The translations under genes were made by a program, and so were the position numbers. A DNA stretch of 64,000 nt from Parendozoicomonas haliclonae (GTDB lineage Bacteria > Pseudomonadota > Gammaproteobacteria > Pseudomonadales > Endozoicomonadaceae), in contig NZ_FWPT01000005.1 in the NCBI RefSeq assembly GCF_900174585.1, positions 62,001 to 126,000 of the forward strand, written 5' to 3'. Positions 25,908 to 34,907 of this stretch are shown in pieces (position 1 is the first letter of the stretch; every line of letters begins with the position of its first letter). The notes below the pieces were generated by a model. The model saw only the letters and a program-made list of their open reading frames with translations. It was not told where the DNA came from and did no database searches.

Positions 25908-27734
25908 TTATTGCAGGCGATCGGCCAACCCGGTTACCCGCTGGACCGGCCGGTCAACGGCGGAAGTGAGGATATCCGGTTTGGAGAACAGCATCAACGA
26001 GGACTTGGCCCGGGTAATACCGGTATACAACAGCTCCCGGGTGAGTACCGGCGATGGCGTATCCGGCATGACCAGCAAAACCCGATCAAATTCCGAGCCC
26101 TGACTCTTGTGTACGGTCATAGCGAATACCGTGTCATGCTCAGGTAACCGGGACGGCAACAGAAAGCGGGGTTCGCCATTGGCTTTCGGGAATATTACCC
26201 GATAGCGCCCATCCTGCTTGACGGTGATACCGATATCACCGTTATACAGCTCCAGCGCCGGATCATTGCGGGTGATCAGCACCGGACGGCCCGGATACCA
26301 GGTATCGTTGTCGCCAGCTTCAATCAGCCCGGCCTTGGTCAGTGCCTTACGAATGCTGTCGTTCAACCCGCTAACCCCCTGTGGCCCTTCACGCAGGGCG
26401 CAAAGAACCTGGAACTGGTCAAAGGCTTCGAGAATTTCCTCCGCCGGTGCTTCGCCGCGCACCTTTTCAAGATAACCCCGGTAACCGGCAATAGCTTCAT
26501 TTAACAGCTGTTGTTGAATATCACCGCTATAGCAGAACTGCAGATCATCCCGCTGTTCGCCAGCGAGGTTATTCACCTCAGCCTTGTTTTGGGTGTTGAC
26601 TGCACGTGCCAGCAGGCCAATACCGGACTTCTCATCAAATCGGTAGCTCTTGCGCAGCAGACACAAACCATCCCGAATAGTCGGGCCGTGGGCTTTGATA
26701 TGTTCCATCAAGGCGGCACCGGTCAGCTGTTGCAGCGCCTGCACCTGTTCGGGGGAGTAGCCAAAATCCATGGCCGAGCAGATATCGCCCAGTACGCTGC
26801 CAGCTTCTACAGACGCCAGCTGATCACGGTCACCGAGCAGAATAAGCTGGGCATGATCGGGCAGGGCATCAAGCAGGCGGGACATCAAGGAACTGTCGAT
26901 CATCGAGGCTTCATCCACCACCAGAATATCCAGATGCAGTGGGTTCTCCCGGTTATGACGGAACTCGGCTTTACCGGGAATCACTCCCAGCAACCGGTGA
27001 ATGGTGCTGGCCTGATCGGTAATGGCATGGCGTACCACATCTTCACAGTCCAGCTTCCATTTCGCTGAACCGATGGACTCGGTCAGACGGGCAGCAGCCT
27101 TGCCGGTCGGTGCCGCCAGATGAATAGTCGGGTTGCGGTACGGGTCCTTGATATGGGCCAGCTCAACTAGCAGGGCCAACAGGCGGGTAACCGTTGTCGT
27201 CTTACCGGTGCCCGGACCGCCACTGATGACTGAGATCTTGCGTGAGGCAGCTACAGCCGCTGCCACCATCTGCCAGTTAATGGTCTGACCTTCGCCGGAA
27301 CCGGCAAACAGCCGTTCAAGAATGGCCCGGGTGCGGGCTGTGTCATGCTCGATCACCCGGTTATGATTCATCCGATAGGCGATAGAGGCTTCGTATTGCC
27401 AGTAGCGCATCAGATACAGACGACCATTGTCGAGTACTAGTGGGGTGGCCTGATGGCCATCACCCACCGCCGCCAGTGTTTGCAGATGGGTGGCCCAGCT
27501 GGTGATCGATGGACAGTTACGGATGGCTTCCAGATTACGGCCGGTGCCCAGCAGTTCCAGCGAATCCTGATTCAGTTCCAGGCAGGTATGGCCATGGCCC
27601 AGCTGCAGGCTGGTGAGTGCCGCAGCCAGCAGCAGTACCGGGTCATCATGCTCGGCAGCCAGAAAGCGGGCAAAGTGGTAATCGAGTGGACGGATAATAT
27701 TCTGATCCGCCAGTTGTCGCAGCGCGTTCAGCAT
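25908..27734 (-). CDS. recD: exodeoxyribonuclease V subunit alpha (RecD)
   Basis: 608 residues, a 5'-3' superfamily 1 helicase of the RecBCD recombinational repair enzyme. Walker A is SGGPGTGKTTTVTRLLALL; Walker B region DILVVDEASMIDSSLMSRLL; late motifs FAMTVHKSQGSEFDRVLLVMP and LLYTGITRAKSSLMLF. It overlaps the end of recB by 7 bp. Last gene of the recC-recB-recD unit. Confidence 0.96.
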   Translation of the reverse strand: MLNALRQLADQNIIRPLDYHFARFLAAEHDDPVLLLAAALTSLQLGHGHTCLELNQDSLELLGTGRNLEAIRNCPSITSWATHLQTLAAVGDGHQATPLVLDNGRLYLMRYWQYEASIAYRMNHNRVIEHDTARTRAILERLFAGSGEGQTINWQMVAAAVAASRKISVISGGPGTGKTTTVTRLLALLVELAHIKDPYRNPTIHLAAPTGKAAARLTESIGSAKWKLDCEDVVRHAITDQASTIHRLLGVIPGKAEFRHNRENPLHLDILVVDEASMIDSSLMSRLLDALPDHAQLILLGDRDQLASVEAGSVLGDICSAMDFGYSPEQVQALQQLTGAALMEHIKAHGPTIRDGLCLLRKSYRFDEKSGIGLLARAVNTQNKAEVNNLAGEQRDDLQFCYSGDIQQQLLNEAIAGYRGYLEKVRGEAPAEEILEAFDQFQVLCALREGPQGVSGLNDSIRKALTKAGLIEAGDNDTWYPGRPVLITRNDPALELYNGDIGITVKQDGRYRVIFPKANGEPRFLLPSRLPEHDTVFAMTVHKSQGSEFDRVLLVMPDTPSPVLTRELLYTGITRAKSSLMLFSKPDILTSAVDRPVQRVTGLADRLQ

Positions 27735-30700
27735 GTGACGGTCTCCTTCTGTCCATGGAACAGGCTGTCCAAAGCCTCAATCAGGGATTTATCCGGACGG
27801 TGATAATAGATACCCGTGCGTTCGCCTGTGTCGTTCAGTTGCACGCCGCGCAGGAAGATATAGAAGGCACCGCCCACATGGGCGTCATAGTCATAGTCCG
27901 GTATGCGGGTTTTCAGCAGACGATGCAGGGCCAGGGTGTAGATCAGGTACTGCAGGTCATAGCGGTGGTCGATCATCGCTTCGGCCATGGCTTCCCGGGT
28001 ATAGGCGGCGGTGGTATCGCCCAGCCAGTTGGACTTCCAGTCGAGCACATACCAGCAGCCATCGTGCTGGAAGGTCAGATCGATAAAGCCTTTTAACATA
28101 CCCTGCAGATCATAGAAGTTCAGTTCACCGGCACGGGCGGCCAGTGGATCCTGTGTCTTGAGCAGGGTGTTCAGTTCCTGAGCCTTCAACAGGCCCAGCG
28201 GAAGATTAAACTCCAGTTCGGGCTTGTAGCCATCTTTGGTCAGATCAGACAGTTTCATACCAGTGTCGTTCATTGGGGTATGAATCACTGTCTGCACCAT
28301 CTCCTGAAGTACCGGCAGCCACTGTTCATCAAAATTATTAATCAGCAGCAGATCACGAATCGTGGCTTCAATTTCCTGAGGATTCGGGTTTTCAAACGCT
28401 ACCCGTTCAAAAATTTCGTGCAGGAAGGTACCGGGCTGAGCACCACGGGGAAAGTCCAGCAAGGAAGTAAACGCCGGACGTTCAATAACGGCAGTCTGGC
28501 TCTGGCCTTGTACTTCGAGATCAAGGCCCGGTTGTTCGTGGCTGGCATCCGGGGTGACTGCCGCCTGCGCATGGCTGGCATTACGGGACAGTGCCGAATA
28601 GCTGGTCATCCACCAGTTACGGGTAATCTGGCCGGTAAACTGACGGGCTGACAGTTCCGGCAGCTGATCAGCCGGTGGCTGGTAACGGGGTAGCTGGCTG
28701 TCTGGCAGATCGGCCACGGTGATGGCCGGGCAATTCTGTTCCAGTCTGTCAAGCGCATCACGGAACTCGGGCACAGTGATCGGGCCGCCCGGTTTGAGCA
28801 GATGACCAAAGGCGGTTTTATTGAGATCGGTCAGATCTTTATTCTTTGCTGTGGCTCGCAGTTTGACCGGCCCCAGCCCCAGATAGCAGGCATGGACCGA
28901 ACGGGTTAACGCCACATACAGAAGGCGCAGGTCTTCCGCGAGACGTTCCCGGTCAGCGATCTCCACCGACTCTTCGCTGTTCAGCAGGTCGGCCACCACC
29001 TGTTGCTGATCGTTATGGAACAGGGCTTTGTCCTGCTGTCGCCAGGTGCAGACAAACGGCATAAAGACGACGCCGTATTCCAGCCCCTTGGATTTATGGA
29101 TGGTGACGATCTGTACCAGATCCCGCTCGCTTTCCAGATGTAGCTGCTGTTCCTTGGCATTGGTATCCGGACTGCTGATGCGCTCCTGCAGCCAGCGGAG
29201 CAGGGCATGGGGTGTTTCCCGTTCCCGGGCGGCGGCTGCAAGTAGCTCACCAATATGCTGAATATTAGTGAGTCGTCGTTCACCATTGGGGCTGGCCAGC
29301 AGGTTCTCTGCAAGACGACGGCGGGTAATCAGCTGTCGCAGCATGGGCAGAACACCGCGACTCAGCCAGATCTGGTGGTAATCGTTAAACTCTTCGACGG
29401 CCTCTTCCCAGTGCAGCTCATTGTTATTGAGCTCATCCAGGGTTTGTGCGGACAGGGCCAGCAGCGGTGTTGCCAGAGCGGCTCGCAGCTTGCGCTCATT
29501 GGTGGGTTCCAGGCTGGCCGCCAGCAGACGACTGATATCGAGCGCCTCCGGGCTGTCGAATACCGAGCTGCGATCAGACATATAGACGCTGGCAATATTG
29601 CGGGCCACCAGGGCATCACGCACCTTTTCGGCCTGAGTGCCGGTGCGCACCAGAACTGCTACTTCATTCGGTGCCAGAGGTTCCTGCTCAGAACCACCGG
29701 TCAGACAGCGTTGTTCTTTGGCCAGAGTCAGCAGACGGTTAATCTCTTCCGCCGTCGCTTCGGCCATGGCGGCTTCATAATCGCCCTTGCCGATATTGCC
29801 GTCGCCATTGCTGGTGTACCACAGCTGCATGGCGGTCTGGCGCTCACCATCGACAAACAGGCCGCGCAGGCTGGCTTTGTCGGAATAGCCCACCGGCTGG
29901 AACGGAATATCACTGTTGTAAATAAATGGCGATTGTGCCTGGGCAAACAGATGGTTGACCGAGGCAATCATCTCCTGAGAGGAGCGCCAGTTGGTCGGCA
30001 GGGTGTAGTGATGGCTGATCTGATGCTTGGCATGGATATAGGTAAAGATATCCGCGCCCCGGAAAGCATAGATCGCCTGCTTCGGATCACCGATCAGAAA
30101 CAGTCCGTAATCCTGAGTATCCGCTACTACCGGATAGATATTGCCGAAGATCCGGTACTGCACCGCATCGGTATCCTGGAATTCATCAATCAGGCCAACC
30201 CGGAAATTATCACGAATCTGCTGGGCCAGTATTGGGCCGGTTGGGGCCTGTAGGGCCTTGTCCAGCTGGGTCAGCAGATCATCAAACGACATCTTGCGCA
30301 GTTCCAGACGACGCTGGATCAGACGACTGCCGACATCCTGTAAAGCATCCCGCAGGATCATACCCTGCAGAGCCTCTTTCAGATCCATGTCACTGTCGTT
30401 CAGTCCGGCAATACTGCGGAACACTTCAAGGTCTGGTGGGGTTTTGCCTTTGGCACAGGCCGTTGCCAGCACTTCCGGGGTATAGCAGAACCAGCTGGTC
30501 TCATCGGAGAAGACCGGCACCAGTTCATCGCTGTGGGCAAATTCACTCATCTTCTCCAGCCGTTTCCAGGACTTGGAGTTTTTCTTGAGGACTGCTGCCA
30601 GACCGGTATGGATATCCTGCTGGCTGTCCCGCCACTGGGCTTTAACTGCCTTAATGGCGTTGATCTGCTCATAGATGGCAGTGAACGACGCGGGAATATT

Positions 30701-31360
30701 ATTGTTGACCAGCTGCAGATCCTGCTGGTGCAGCCAGAAGATCAGGTCCTTTTCCAGCTTGCTTGGTTTTTCCCAGATACTGCGCACCAGACCAGCCATC
30801 TCAATATCCAGCGGGTACATGGTGCGGCGCCAGAAGTCAGCCACGGTATCGGTAATCAGTTCCGACTGGTCTTCCATCAGCTCACTGGTAAACAGGGTGC
30901 CACTTTCAAAGGCATGCTGCTTGAGCATGCGCTGGCAGAAACCGTGAATGGTAAAGATCGCCGCTTCATCCATCTGCCGTTCCGCAGCCAAAAGCCGCTC
31001 GGCCTGCATGGAATGGTTATCCAGTTCGGCCAGCAGCTGGCTGATAATCGGGTCTTTGGATGAACCTTCCAGAAACGCCTGTCGGGCTTCATGGATACGG
31101 GCCCGGACCCGGTCCCGAAGTTCTGCAGTCGCGGCTTCAGTAAAGGTCACTACCAGAATCTGGTCGACAGTCAGCGGTTCTTTATGGGCTGAACCGCTGG
31201 CCCCATGACCCAGCAGCAGGCGCAGATAGAGTGCGGCAATGGTAAAGGTCTTGCCGGTGCCGGCACTGGCCTCGATCAGGCGATGGCCGTGCAGGGGCAG
31301 GGTCAGGGCGTTCAGGGTTTCTGACGCCGGATGGGTGTTCGCGGTCATGATATCGGTCAT
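27728..31360 (-). CDS. recB: exodeoxyribonuclease V subunit beta (RecB)
   Basis: 1210 residues: UvrD-like helicase plus C-terminal nuclease of RecBCD. Walker A is EASAGTGKTFTIAALYLRLL, motif II GLIDEFQDTDAVQYRIF, motif III FLIGDPKQAIYAFRGADIF, late VTIHKSKGLEYGVVFMP. The nuclease keeps GFIDLTF and YVLDWKSNWLG (catalytic Asp and Lys). RecC stop and RecB start overlap as TAATG. Confidence 0.97.
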   Translation of the reverse strand: MTDIMTANTHPASETLNALTLPLHGHRLIEASAGTGKTFTIAALYLRLLLGHGASGSAHKEPLTVDQILVVTFTEAATAELRDRVRARIHEARQAFLEGSSKDPIISQLLAELDNHSMQAERLLAAERQMDEAAIFTIHGFCQRMLKQHAFESGTLFTSELMEDQSELITDTVADFWRRTMYPLDIEMAGLVRSIWEKPSKLEKDLIFWLHQQDLQLVNNNIPASFTAIYEQINAIKAVKAQWRDSQQDIHTGLAAVLKKNSKSWKRLEKMSEFAHSDELVPVFSDETSWFCYTPEVLATACAKGKTPPDLEVFRSIAGLNDSDMDLKEALQGMILRDALQDVGSRLIQRRLELRKMSFDDLLTQLDKALQAPTGPILAQQIRDNFRVGLIDEFQDTDAVQYRIFGNIYPVVADTQDYGLFLIGDPKQAIYAFRGADIFTYIHAKHQISHHYTLPTNWRSSQEMIASVNHLFAQAQSPFIYNSDIPFQPVGYSDKASLRGLFVDGERQTAMQLWYTSNGDGNIGKGDYEAAMAEATAEEINRLLTLAKEQRCLTGGSEQEPLAPNEVAVLVRTGTQAEKVRDALVARNIASVYMSDRSSVFDSPEALDISRLLAASLEPTNERKLRAALATPLLALSAQTLDELNNNELHWEEAVEEFNDYHQIWLSRGVLPMLRQLITRRRLAENLLASPNGERRLTNIQHIGELLAAAARERETPHALLRWLQERISSPDTNAKEQQLHLESERDLVQIVTIHKSKGLEYGVVFMPFVCTWRQQDKALFHNDQQQVVADLLNSEESVEIADRERLAEDLRLLYVALTRSVHACYLGLGPVKLRATAKNKDLTDLNKTAFGHLLKPGGPITVPEFRDALDRLEQNCPAITVADLPDSQLPRYQPPADQLPELSARQFTGQITRNWWMTSYSALSRNASHAQAAVTPDASHEQPGLDLEVQGQSQTAVIERPAFTSLLDFPRGAQPGTFLHEIFERVAFENPNPQEIEATIRDLLLINNFDEQWLPVLQEMVQTVIHTPMNDTGMKLSDLTKDGYKPELEFNLPLGLLKAQELNTLLKTQDPLAARAGELNFYDLQGMLKGFIDLTFQHDGCWYVLDWKSNWLGDTTAAYTREAMAEAMIDHRYDLQYLIYTLALHRLLKTRIPDYDYDAHVGGAFYIFLRGVQLNDTGERTGIYYHRPDKSLIEALDSLFHGQKETVTC

Positions 31361-34300
31361 TACTTGTCCGCCTCCAGCTTGTGCAGATGGCTGGCCAGCG
31401 GCAGCAAAATGTTTTGGGCGAGCTGGCGAAGCTCGGGCAGCGCCAGTTCAAAATCAGGCCAGCAGCGCTGGATATAGGCGTCATTGGTCCCTTCACCGGC
31501 GAAGAAGCTGTCACCGATAAAGCTCTTGCGGGCTTTATTGTCGGCCTCTTCGAGCTGGTCTTCGTCGTCGGACATAACCGAGTCGCTGCGGGCCTTGTCG
31601 ATCCAGGTCCAGGCGGTTTTCTGGAAAAACGGCAGTGGTCGGTTAAGGCCTTCCTGCATCAACTGTTCAAGGTCGGCCAGCATCGACAATGCACGTTCCT
31701 GCTCCACCGGACGAAGCTCAATACAGTTGTCCAGAGTCAGAAAGAAGGTGGAACCGGCCTGTTCCCGACCGGCGCAGTAGCACAGGTGTTTCACCCAGGC
31801 CTGGAAACGGTGTTTGTCCCGCAGTTTACCTGTGCGCCAGAACACCTGACCCTGATCGTAAATACAGTCCAGCCAGCCGGTCAGACGACTGTGGTTCAGA
31901 GGCAGGTCAATCTCCCGATCCGGACACTTATTCTTCACCCAGGGTGCGACAAGATCGGCCAGCTGGCTGGCCTCACTCTGCAGTTCATTCATGGCGATCT
32001 GACCAAAGCTGCCATGGGGAAGTACCCCGGAAGCCCGCGCCTGCAACCGGAACTGGCGATCATCCATACCCTGCAGGTAACCGTTCACCAGCTGGTCTTT
32101 CAGGTTCCAGCCGGTCAGACCATCGAGAGCAAAAGGCTCACGGGTCTCCGCCGCTTCATCATCGTCGTTGAAATAGACTTTCAGCCGCTGCTGGCAGAAT
32201 GCCTGCGACGAGTTGTTCCAGAATCCAATCAGGCGATCCAGCGGCAGTTCCAGGGCATTGTCTTCATCAGGTATTGGTGTGGCTGCCAGAGGCTGGGGCA
32301 GGAAGGGCGCTTCCGGTTCGCCTTCACCGCTGGCGGCAGGTAGCCACTCACTGGCAAAGCTCTGGAAACGGTTGGTCTGGCCATTGTCCTCAGCAATAAA
32401 ATTGTCCGGACTAAATGCCTGCAGACTGTGCTGGTGGAACAGGCTGTTGACCAATGCATCACCATCACCGCCTTGTTCAGGTACAAAGCTCTCTTTAATC
32501 AGGTTCTGCAGTTCGGTGACCAGTACCGATGGGAAACGTTCGGTGTTGTCGCGAATATTGCGGCTGACGTAACTAATATAGAGCTGTTCCTGGGCTGAGA
32601 GCAGGGCTTCCAGAAACAGGTAACGGTCATCTTCCCGGCGGGAACGGTCCCCTCGACGTGGCTCTTTCGCCATCAGGTCAAAGCCCATCGGCGGCAAGCT
32701 GCGTGGATAGGCACTGTCGTTCATACCCAGCAGGCACACTACTTTGAACGGGATGGAACGCATCGGCATCAGGGTACAGATATTCACCTGTCCGGCCAGG
32801 AACCTTTGGCTGCTGCGGGTGTTGCCAAGGTGTTCATTGAGCCAATCAACGAGTACGGCTTTAGGCAGAGTTTCGGTAAAGCGTGCATCGTTGAGCTGTT
32901 CGCGGAATTTCTCCATGGATTCGCGCACCTTGCGAATCACCGGCTCATCAGTTTCATCCGGGGCGAAGAACAGTTCCAGCAGCTGGTTAATGAACAGCAG
33001 CCAGTGATCGGCATCCCGGGCGGTATCAATCTCCGCCAGCAGCCATTCGCAGTGTTCGACAAAGTCAGCCAGTTTGCCGGCCAGCTCCGCTTCCATACCC
33101 TGAGCCAGATCAGAAGGCAGGGTATCGTCGTACAGGCCCATGGCCGATGGCATGGCATAGCCCAGCAGCATACGACGCAGGCCAAACAGCCAGGTGTTTT
33201 CAGCGCGGGTGGGAACATCAAAGCGGGACTGGTGCTGTTCGTTAATACCCCAGCGAATGCCGCTTTCCTCAATCCAGCGGGCCAGGGTGTTGATATCAGT
33301 CTCTTCCAGCCCAAACCGGTTCTGGATAGCTTTGACTTCCAGCAGCTCGATCAGCTCCGGTGTGCTGGCGCGGTTCTGGTCAAGGGTCAGCAGACGCTGC
33401 AGGGCAGCAATGGCTGGATGTTCCTGGCTGGCGCTTCGGTCCGACAGGGCAAAGGGAATATAGCGTTCGCCGCTTACGCTGCCGCCGGGATTGGAAAACA
33501 CCGCTTGCAGATACGGGGAGTAGCTGTCGATATCCGGCACCATCACGATAATATCGCGGGGTGTCAGGCTGCTGTCGTTTTCAAACAGACTGAGCAGATG
33601 ATCATGCAACACTTCCACTTCCCGCAGCGGGCTATGACAGCCCCGGAAGCTAATGGAGTGATCTTCTGCCTTGATCGGGTGCTTCAGGCCGGTACTGTCC
33701 TGCAGTTCCAGAATATCGTGCTGAATATGATGCAGCAGGGAGTCGGTATTGATATCGGCAAAGCCATCAATCTCGGTGACCGGGTTTAACTCAGAGGTCT
33801 GTTCGCCAGAACTCAGTTCCTGCAGTTGATAGAGATAATCACGCCCCAGTTTGCCCAGTGAGGCCAGCAGTGGATTGCCGGTGTCGTTCAGTGACTCGGG
33901 CAGTTCCGGGTTCATGCCGTCTTTAAACCGGCGGGCATTGATACGGGCCAGATAGCGGGCATCGCGAATATCGCCCCAGTAGTAACGGCAGGGGTTAGTC
34001 ACCATCAGGTGTACATCGCAATGCTGTCCCAGTGCATGGAGTGCCTGCACATAACCGGGGGGCAGGGCGGAGATGCCAAATACAAATAACCGCTTGGGCA
34101 GTTTGCCGGTGAAGTTGCCTTGGGTGAGGATATCGGCAAAGGTCTGGTGCATATTGGCCCGGTGCCAGTGGGGTTGGCCCAGTTCCCGGGTACGTTCCAC
34201 CAGAGCACGCCACAGTATTGGCTGCCAGCTCTGCTCTGCGGTCAGCTGTGGCAGATCGTCTCTGGCTTCCCAGCTGGCAATCCATTCCGGGCGATACACC

Positions 34301-34716
34301 AGATACTGGTCGTAGATATCGGCAATCTTGCCGGCCAGCTGGTAGCGACGAATACGATCATCGTCGTTTTGCAGATAGTGGGCCAGTGGCTCAAAACCCG
34401 GTTGATCCTTCCAGCTCTCCAGCAGTCCCATCAGCTTCCAGGTCATGCTCTCCTTTGCAAAGGCGGAACGCTTGGGAACATCATCCAGTACCGTGACGAA
34501 CATCTCCCACAGAAAGGTCGCCGGCAGCGGAAAGGCAATGGCCGCAGCTATGCCAAAGGCACTGGCCAGTTCCAGCTGCAGCCAGCGAGCCATACCCGGA
34601 CTTTGTACCAGGATCTGCTCTTCAGTGAGCGGATTATCGAGGGGCAGGCTGCGAATCCGGTCAACCAGCAGTTCCTTGAGAATATCGAGATGGTTGGAAT
34701 GGTGAAGGGTGAGCAA
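31360..34716 (-). CDS. recC: exodeoxyribonuclease V subunit gamma (RecC)
   Basis: 1118 residues, typical RecC size. Inactive helicase-like scaffold that recognises Chi in RecBCD. Seen: start MLTLHHSNHLDILKELLVDRI, ILVQSPGMARWLQLELA, RLFVFGISALPPGYVQALHALG, RFLAGQVNICTLMPMRSIPFKVVCLLGMND and RREDDRYLFLEALLSA. First gene of the recCBD unit; the promoter should lie in 34717-34850. Confidence 0.96.
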   Translation of the reverse strand: MLTLHHSNHLDILKELLVDRIRSLPLDNPLTEEQILVQSPGMARWLQLELASAFGIAAAIAFPLPATFLWEMFVTVLDDVPKRSAFAKESMTWKLMGLLESWKDQPGFEPLAHYLQNDDDRIRRYQLAGKIADIYDQYLVYRPEWIASWEARDDLPQLTAEQSWQPILWRALVERTRELGQPHWHRANMHQTFADILTQGNFTGKLPKRLFVFGISALPPGYVQALHALGQHCDVHLMVTNPCRYYWGDIRDARYLARINARRFKDGMNPELPESLNDTGNPLLASLGKLGRDYLYQLQELSSGEQTSELNPVTEIDGFADINTDSLLHHIQHDILELQDSTGLKHPIKAEDHSISFRGCHSPLREVEVLHDHLLSLFENDSSLTPRDIIVMVPDIDSYSPYLQAVFSNPGGSVSGERYIPFALSDRSASQEHPAIAALQRLLTLDQNRASTPELIELLEVKAIQNRFGLEETDINTLARWIEESGIRWGINEQHQSRFDVPTRAENTWLFGLRRMLLGYAMPSAMGLYDDTLPSDLAQGMEAELAGKLADFVEHCEWLLAEIDTARDADHWLLFINQLLELFFAPDETDEPVIRKVRESMEKFREQLNDARFTETLPKAVLVDWLNEHLGNTRSSQRFLAGQVNICTLMPMRSIPFKVVCLLGMNDSAYPRSLPPMGFDLMAKEPRRGDRSRREDDRYLFLEALLSAQEQLYISYVSRNIRDNTERFPSVLVTELQNLIKESFVPEQGGDGDALVNSLFHQHSLQAFSPDNFIAEDNGQTNRFQSFASEWLPAASGEGEPEAPFLPQPLAATPIPDEDNALELPLDRLIGFWNNSSQAFCQQRLKVYFNDDDEAAETREPFALDGLTGWNLKDQLVNGYLQGMDDRQFRLQARASGVLPHGSFGQIAMNELQSEASQLADLVAPWVKNKCPDREIDLPLNHSRLTGWLDCIYDQGQVFWRTGKLRDKHRFQAWVKHLCYCAGREQAGSTFFLTLDNCIELRPVEQERALSMLADLEQLMQEGLNRPLPFFQKTAWTWIDKARSDSVMSDDEDQLEEADNKARKSFIGDSFFAGEGTNDAYIQRCWPDFELALPELRQLAQNILLPLASHLHKLEADK

Positions 34717-34850
34717 CGGCGTCTCCGGGACTGGGGATGGAGAGAAAAATTTATTGTCAGCAATTAGGCGGCAGGTGGCAAGTGATGCTGACTGAGCAGA
34801 CAGAATTCCTGACTGAAAAAGGCTCTTGCTGCGGGATGACGGTCTAACCG

Positions 34851-34895
34851 GAAAACCAGTGCTCAGAAAACCAATTATCAGAAAACCAGTTGTCA
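34851..34895 (+). repeat. three tandem 15-bp repeats just before the HAD-protein gene
   Basis: Units 34851-34865, 34866-34880 and 34881-34895 share GAAAACCARTKNTCA; they differ only at positions 9 and 11-12. The array ends next to the AGGGA ribosome-binding site of the following gene and contains its alternative TTG start. It may be a regulator-binding or slippage-prone leader. Confidence 0.8.
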
Positions 34896-34907
34896 GGGAT
34901 GATTATT

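Noticed and set aside
32806-33789. 327-codon plus-strand frame inside recC
   Set aside because: Shadow of RecC in another frame; no start signal and no family resemblance.
34851-34895. CRISPR-like repetition before the tandem-HAD gene
   Set aside because: Only three 15-bp units directly joined, no spacers and no cas genes; kept as a tandem repeat.
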